DNA from: a virus
Direction: 5' to 3' (one strand)
IMG/VR virus record: IMGVR_UViG_3300034103_001442
Coordinates: 62,001 to 126,000 of that record
Length of the DNA stretch: 64,000 bases
Shown here: positions 63,367-64,000 of the stretch, in pieces
Layout: every line of letters starts with the position of its first letter
How positions within the stretch are numbered: the stretch's first letter is position 1
Program-made: the position numbers and the translations under genes
Notes under the pieces: generated by a model
What the model was told of the DNA's origin: nothing
What the model saw: only the letters and a program-made list of their open reading frames with translations
Databases searched by the model: none

Positions 63367-64000
63367 ACCATCCTCGAAAAATTCTGATGCTTCACAAACT
63401 TAATAACCGAATGAAACTTGTCATACAACTGATCACCCTTATGGCTGATGATGAACACGTTTGTATCGGCTGTCAGGCTCTCCAAAATTTTCAGAAACTC
63501 ATCTGTTCCCGTAGCATCAAGTGAACTATCAAACACCTCATCCATAATCAACAAGTTTGTTGATGCGGAGTTACGCATTTTAGCAATTGACCGCCAAGTG
63601 AATAACAGTGACAAGTCAATTCGCATTTTCTCACCTTCACTGAATGAGTCATAAGAAAATTCATCACGGAAACGAGACTTGATCGTTTCTTTGAAGTTTT
63701 CATTCAACTCAAACTGAACAAAGAAGTCCATTGAGGCTAGGTACTTGTTGATCAGTTTGTTCATGATTGGAACATACTGACGAATAATTTTCGTTTTGAT
63801 ACCCGAATCTTTCAACAACACTGATGCTACGTCTTGAATTTTCTTTTCTTGATGCAACCCTTCAAGTGATGACACCTTGCTCTTCAATTCAGTTTGTAAC
63901 TTTTCAATCTCAACATTGTTGGCGTCAATAACCTTCGTGTTGTTTCTGATCTTTTCAATTTCATCGTTTAACGTACTGATTGACTCATTCCAAGAGGATA
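63363..64000 (-). CDS. 46: Recombination endonuclease subunit gp46 (SbcC/Rad50-like), partial
   Basis: 212 codons, open to the window edge, so the N-terminal half is outside. Part of the coiled coil (SWNESISTLNDEIEKIRNN) leads into the ATPase lobe: ABC signature FSEGEKMRIDLSLLF and Walker B NLLIMDEVFDSSLD, then IISHKGDQL. Works with gp47 to resect DNA ends. Confidence 0.92.
   Translation of the reverse strand, partial: SSWNESISTLNDEIEKIRNNTKVIDANNVEIEKLQTELKSKVSSLEGLHQEKKIQDVASVLLKDSGIKTKIIRQYVPIMNKLINKYLASMDFFVQFELNENFKETIKSRFRDEFSYDSFSEGEKMRIDLSLLFTWRSIAKMRNSASTNLLIMDEVFDSSLDATGTDEFLKILESLTADTNVFIISHKGDQLYDKFHSVIKFVKHQNFSRMV

Overview
The window is a continuous stretch of the genome of a large T4-like (Tevenvirinae-type) myovirus. 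It shows this through the conserved replication module in T4 order (gp46 end, gp45 clamp, gp44 and gp62 clamp loader, RegA), plus gp43 polymerase, UvsX, gp41 helicase, gp61 primase, NrdA/NrdB/glutaredoxin, late promoters of the TATAAATA type and head/tail accessory proteins of the kind known from marine and freshwater T4-like phages. No photosynthesis genes are seen. A Gram-negative host is inferred from an Rz/Rz1-type spanin pair, a twin-arginine signal and a heptose-kinase-like gene; the host itself cannot be named.

Almost everything lies on the minus strand, so the operons read from high to low coordinates. The plus strand carries a lone 450-residue gene (23562), the endolysin with two tiny partners (37994-39401) and a small gene inside the tRNA cluster (51570).

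Regions, right to left. 57.3-64.0 kb: gp46, peptide deformylase, then a probable DNA base hypermodification cassette (TET/JBP-like dioxygenase, SAM methyltransferase with an SPPC motif, ADDT-like amino acid:DNA transferase, P-loop kinase, a DUF3310-like protein, a glycosyltransferase-like protein), then gp45. 54.5-57.3 kb: a Tat-signal protein, gp44, gp62, RegA. 50.9-54.5 kb: 22 tRNA genes interspersed with structured non-tRNA segments and a long structured leader; a 23rd, odd Met-type tRNA lies at 49.35 kb. 44-50.9 kb: HNH nuclease, SGNH hydrolase, secreted EF-hand protein and large low-complexity secreted proteins. 40-44 kb: small early genes, three HExxH metalloprotease-like proteins, a cytidylyltransferase and a MazG-type pyrophosphatase. 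32-40 kb: Hsp20, endolysin, polymerase, UvsX, helicase and a candidate ncRNA. 25-32 kb: many small unknown early genes, including several under 60 residues. 10-23.5 kb: structural proteins, Dps-like ferritin, secreted nuclease, spanins and holin candidate. 1-9.9 kb: primase, ThyX, NrdA/NrdB, glutaredoxin, GIY-YIG nuclease, and a sugar/LPS-type set (HAD phosphatase, glycosyltransferase, partial GHMP kinase).

Regulation is unusually legible. About seventeen sigma70-like promoters share an exact 17-base spacer and a TTATTTC-like start of that spacer. At six of them the start codon begins exactly six bases after the -10 box, implying leaderless mRNAs. Late promoters (TATAAATA, CATAAATA and AATAAATA) mark structural genes, Hsp20, endolysin and a candidate late ncRNA at 32431-32588.
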